NCBI GenBank assembly: GCA_910584585.1
Contig: CAJUBP010000021.1
Coordinates: 1-64,000 of the forward strand
Origin: an uncultured Lachnospiraceae bacterium
GTDB lineage: Bacteria; Bacillota; Clostridia; Lachnospirales; Lachnospiraceae
Length of the DNA stretch: 64,000 bases
Direction: 5' to 3'
In this document: positions 61,841 to 64,000 of the stretch, in pieces
Position numbering within the stretch: position 1 is the stretch's first letter
Layout: each line of letters starts with the position of its first letter
Translations under genes and position numbers: made by a program
The notes under the pieces: generated by a model
The model's database searches: none
What the model saw: the letters and a program-made list of their open reading frames with translations, nothing else
What the model was told of the DNA's origin: nothing

Positions 61841-62716
61841 ATGAGGAAAGACAACGCCCAGCCGCTGGAAAGAAGAAAAATGGTTACGGGGCTGTGCCTT
61901 GCGGCGCCGGTCCTTTTGGGGACTTTTCTGTTTTTTCTGCTGCCCTTTGCCATCTGTGTGAAATACTCTTTCACTTTTGGCGTGGGCGGGGCTTCTTTTG
62001 CGGGCTTTCAGAATTATAAAGAGGTTTTTTCCTCCCGTGCCTTTCGGCTGGCGGCGGCCAACACCCTGCGGTTTCTGGCCATTGGCGTAACCGCCAATCT
62101 GGCGCTGAGCTTTTTCCTGGCGCTGCTGATCCAAAAGGGGCTTAAGGGAAGCCGGTTTTTCCGCTATATCCTGCTGCTGCCGTTAGTGCTCCCCATTGCC
62201 AGCGTGGTTATGGTGATCCAGGTATTTTTCGCGGAGACGGGCGTATTGAATCACTGGCTGATCCGTCTGGGCGTTCCGGTTGTCCAATGGCTGGAAGGGC
62301 CGGAGGCTTTTTGGGTGCTGCTGGGGCTGTATCTGTGGAAAAGCGTTGGGTATGGCGTGATCCTGCTGCTGTCCGGCCTGAACGCGATCCCGGAGGAATT
62401 TTACCAGACGGCCGCGATGGAAGGGGCGGGAGGCCTGCGGAAGCTTGTTTCCATTACGCTGCCGCTGATGGCTCCGCATTTTTTCCTGGCGGCGGTTATG
62501 GGCGTCGTAAACGCCTTTAAGTCTTACCGGGAGGCGTTCCTTTTAGGCGGGAAGCACCCTCATGACAGCATTTACATGATGCAGCATTTCCTGAATAACA
62601 ATTTTGAGAATCTGAATTACCAGAAATTAAGCGTGGCGGCCATTCTGCTTCTTCTGGCGCTGCTGGCCCTGCTGTGGGTATTATATCTTTTTCAAAACAG
62701 ATACAGGGGGGAATGA
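61841..62716 (+). CDS. Sugar ABC transporter permease, MalF/UgpA type
   Basis: The protein has 291 residues from ATG 61841, ten bases after GAGGAGG. Six membrane helices; the EAA motif reads EEFYQTAAMEGAGGLRKLVSITLPLMAPHFFL, which contacts the ATPase. It forms the channel with the MalG-type permease. No ATPase gene lies in the window; CUT1 importers in Clostridia often share one multi-use ATPase (MsmK/MsmX type). Confidence 0.92.
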   Translation: MRKDNAQPLERRKMVTGLCLAAPVLLGTFLFFLLPFAICVKYSFTFGVGGASFAGFQNYKEVFSSRAFRLAAANTLRFLAIGVTANLALSFFLALLIQKGLKGSRFFRYILLLPLVLPIASVVMVIQVFFAETGVLNHWLIRLGVPVVQWLEGPEAFWVLLGLYLWKSVGYGVILLLSGLNAIPEEFYQTAAMEGAGGLRKLVSITLPLMAPHFFLAAVMGVVNAFKSYREAFLLGGKHPHDSIYMMQHFLNNNFENLNYQKLSVAAILLLLALLALLWVLYLFQNRYRGE

Positions 62717-62718
62717 GG

Positions 62719-63591
62719 ATGAAACGGCAAAAATCCATGAATTCTAAGTGTCTTTTACAGGCTTTGAGCGCTGTGATTTTCTTGCTTTTCGGGGCTTTGG
62801 TGCTGTTTCCCGCAGTCTACACCCTGTGCGGCAGCTTTATGTCCCCCGATGAAATCAGCCGCTATTACGCGGCGGCCATGGGACGGGACGGGGACGCGGA
62901 AACGGCGTTCCACCTGATTCCGGATGTTTTTTCGCTGGAAGGCTATTACATGGTTTTTTTAAGGGGCACGGAGTATCTGATGAAGTTCTGGCGCAGTCTG
63001 TTTCTGTGCCTGGCGATTTCGGCGGGGCAGATTCTGGTCAGCGCGCTGGGAGGGTTTGCCTTGGCGAAATATCCCGTCCCCTTTCGGAAAGGGATGTATT
63101 TTTCGCTGATGGCGCTGATGATGATGCCGGTGCAGGTGACCCTTGTGCCCAATTACATCATCCTGGATGAGATGAAGCTTTTGGACACATGGCTGGCGCT
63201 GATCCTGCCTATGGCGTTCCTGCCCTTCGGGACGGTGTTTCTGACTCAGATTTTTCAGGGGATCCCAGATGAGCTTCTGGACGCGGCCAGGCTGGACGGG
63301 GCGGGGACGTTGAAGATCCTGTTTCGGGTGATGGCGCCTGTGGGGAAAGGCGGGCTTATCAGCGTGTTTCTCCTGTCTTTTGTGGACGCCTGGAACATGG
63401 TGGAGCAGCCCATTACTTTTTTAAAGGACATTTTGAGGTATCCCCTCTCCGTGTTCCTGGCAAGCGTGAACCAGGTGAATTTTGAGCTTTCTTTTGTGTG
63501 TGGGGTTTTGGCGGCATTGCCGACGCTGCTGCTGTTTTTCTTTTTCCATGAGGAGCTGGCCCAGGGGATTGAGCTGTCAGGGGTGAGGTGA
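62719..63591 (+). CDS. Sugar ABC transporter permease, MalG/UgpE type
   Basis: The protein has 290 residues from ATG 62719, seven bases after AGGGGGG; ATG 62713 overlaps the upstream stop but is too close to that site. Six membrane helices and the EAA loop DELLDAARLDGAGTLKILFRVMAPVGKGGL. An insert after the first helix (YYAAAMGRDGDAETAFHLIPDVFSL) forms the usual external loop. Second half of the importer channel. Confidence 0.92.
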   Translation: MKRQKSMNSKCLLQALSAVIFLLFGALVLFPAVYTLCGSFMSPDEISRYYAAAMGRDGDAETAFHLIPDVFSLEGYYMVFLRGTEYLMKFWRSLFLCLAISAGQILVSALGGFALAKYPVPFRKGMYFSLMALMMMPVQVTLVPNYIILDEMKLLDTWLALILPMAFLPFGTVFLTQIFQGIPDELLDAARLDGAGTLKILFRVMAPVGKGGLISVFLLSFVDAWNMVEQPITFLKDILRYPLSVFLASVNQVNFELSFVCGVLAALPTLLLFFFFHEELAQGIELSGVR

Positions 63592-63643
63592 GGGAAGGCC
63601 CGCAGGGGTCAATGATCCGCAAATTATGAAAGGACAGGGGTTT

Positions 63644-64000
63644 ATGAAGAATGCAAGACAATTGGCCGTGCGGATGGCGGCGGCGCTTTTTATGATTTTG
63701 GTGTTGTGCACCGCCGCCGCCCACAGGATTGAAATATTGCTGCTGACGGAAGTGCGCGCGGTAACCGTTCCGCCCGCTGAGAAAACGGAGGACGGAGGCG
63801 CCCTTGTGAAGGTTCCCCCGGCCAGCGTTTTCACAAGCCGGGATGGGGAGCCCTGCGTGATGCTGCTGCGGAGACGGGAAGGGCCCTGGGGGATGGAGCA
63901 GTATGTGGAGGAAACTCCGGTTAATGTGCGCAGTGAGGATTATGACGCCTGTTTTCTGGAAGTGAATCTGGAGGGGCAGACATTGGCGGTTTACCCAAGC
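63644..64000 (+). CDS. Partial gene: membrane-anchored protein, HlyD/MFP-like end
   Basis: The frame runs from ATG 63644 (AAAGGACAGGGG upstream) past the right edge; 119 residues are visible. One N-terminal membrane helix (about 9-27) is followed by VRAVTVPPAEKTEDGGALVKVPPASVFTSRDGEPCVMLLRRREGPWGMEQYVEETPVNV. The VPPASVFTSRDGEPCVMLL segment is like the last domain of efflux adaptor proteins, though it comes unusually early here. It may belong to the importer operon or to an export system further right. Confidence 0.5.
   Translation, partial: MKNARQLAVRMAAALFMILVLCTAAAHRIEILLLTEVRAVTVPPAEKTEDGGALVKVPPASVFTSRDGEPCVMLLRRREGPWGMEQYVEETPVNVRSEDYDACFLEVNLEGQTLAVYPS

Overview
The window looks like a chromosomal segment of a spore-forming, butyrate-pathway Lachnospiraceae (Clostridia, Bacillota). 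The signs are a SCIFF peptide with its radical SAM maturase beside secDF, a GerA/GerB/GerC spore germination operon, a crotonase, a glycogen phosphorylase, strong AGGAGG ribosome binding sites and moderate GC content. No rRNA, tRNA, CRISPR array, integrase or transposase of a known IS family was seen.

Layout. (1) 1-11,020, minus strand: a tandem array of Rpn-like PD-(D/E)XK nuclease genes. There are five full copies, a sixth full copy after a gap, two copies with internal deletions and one eroded relic. Full copies differ in length by exact multiples of seven residues because the C-terminal coiled coil is a 21-bp tandem repeat. None has a usual start codon at the expected place: a strong AAAGGAGG lies eight bases before an ATC in every full copy. 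A double-frameshifted O-antigen-ligase-like gene interrupts the array. (2) 11.4-14.8 kb: a secreted Ig-like (BIG2) protein with a (PN)20 linker, and an intact paralogue of the broken membrane gene. (3) 14.8-24.5 kb: two AAA-ATPase-like genes that have lost their nuclease domains, a split ThrE-type exporter, a GH13 glucosidase, proC, threonine aldolase and an XRE/ImmA-type protein. (4) 24.5-40.7 kb: crotonase, AraC regulator, glycogen phosphorylase, hybrid histidine kinase, sfsA, a CNNM/CBS transporter, a two-component system, SCIFF peptide plus maturase, and secDF. (5) 41.0-42.5 kb: an AT-rich three-gene cassette of unknown function with its own promoter and terminator. (6) 42.6-48.8 kb: a cation/proton antiporter, a conserved hypothetical gene, an unusual soluble chemoreceptor-like/PhnD fusion, ispE and a GntR regulator. 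(7) 49-57.4 kb: the germination operon, a Phd/RelE-type toxin-antitoxin pair, an alkyltransferase-like gene and a helicase-DUF2290 pair. (8) 57.5-64 kb: an AgrA/AgrC-like pair followed by a small Cys-rich secreted protein, then a sugar ABC importer without its own ATPase and a partial gene at the edge.

The most unusual features are the nuclease array (heptad ladder, conserved ATC start, gene homogenisation), a dispersed palindromic repeat at six gene ends, the chemoreceptor-PhnD fusion and the orphan cassette at 41-42.5 kb. All family names come from reading the translated sequence; no database search was possible.
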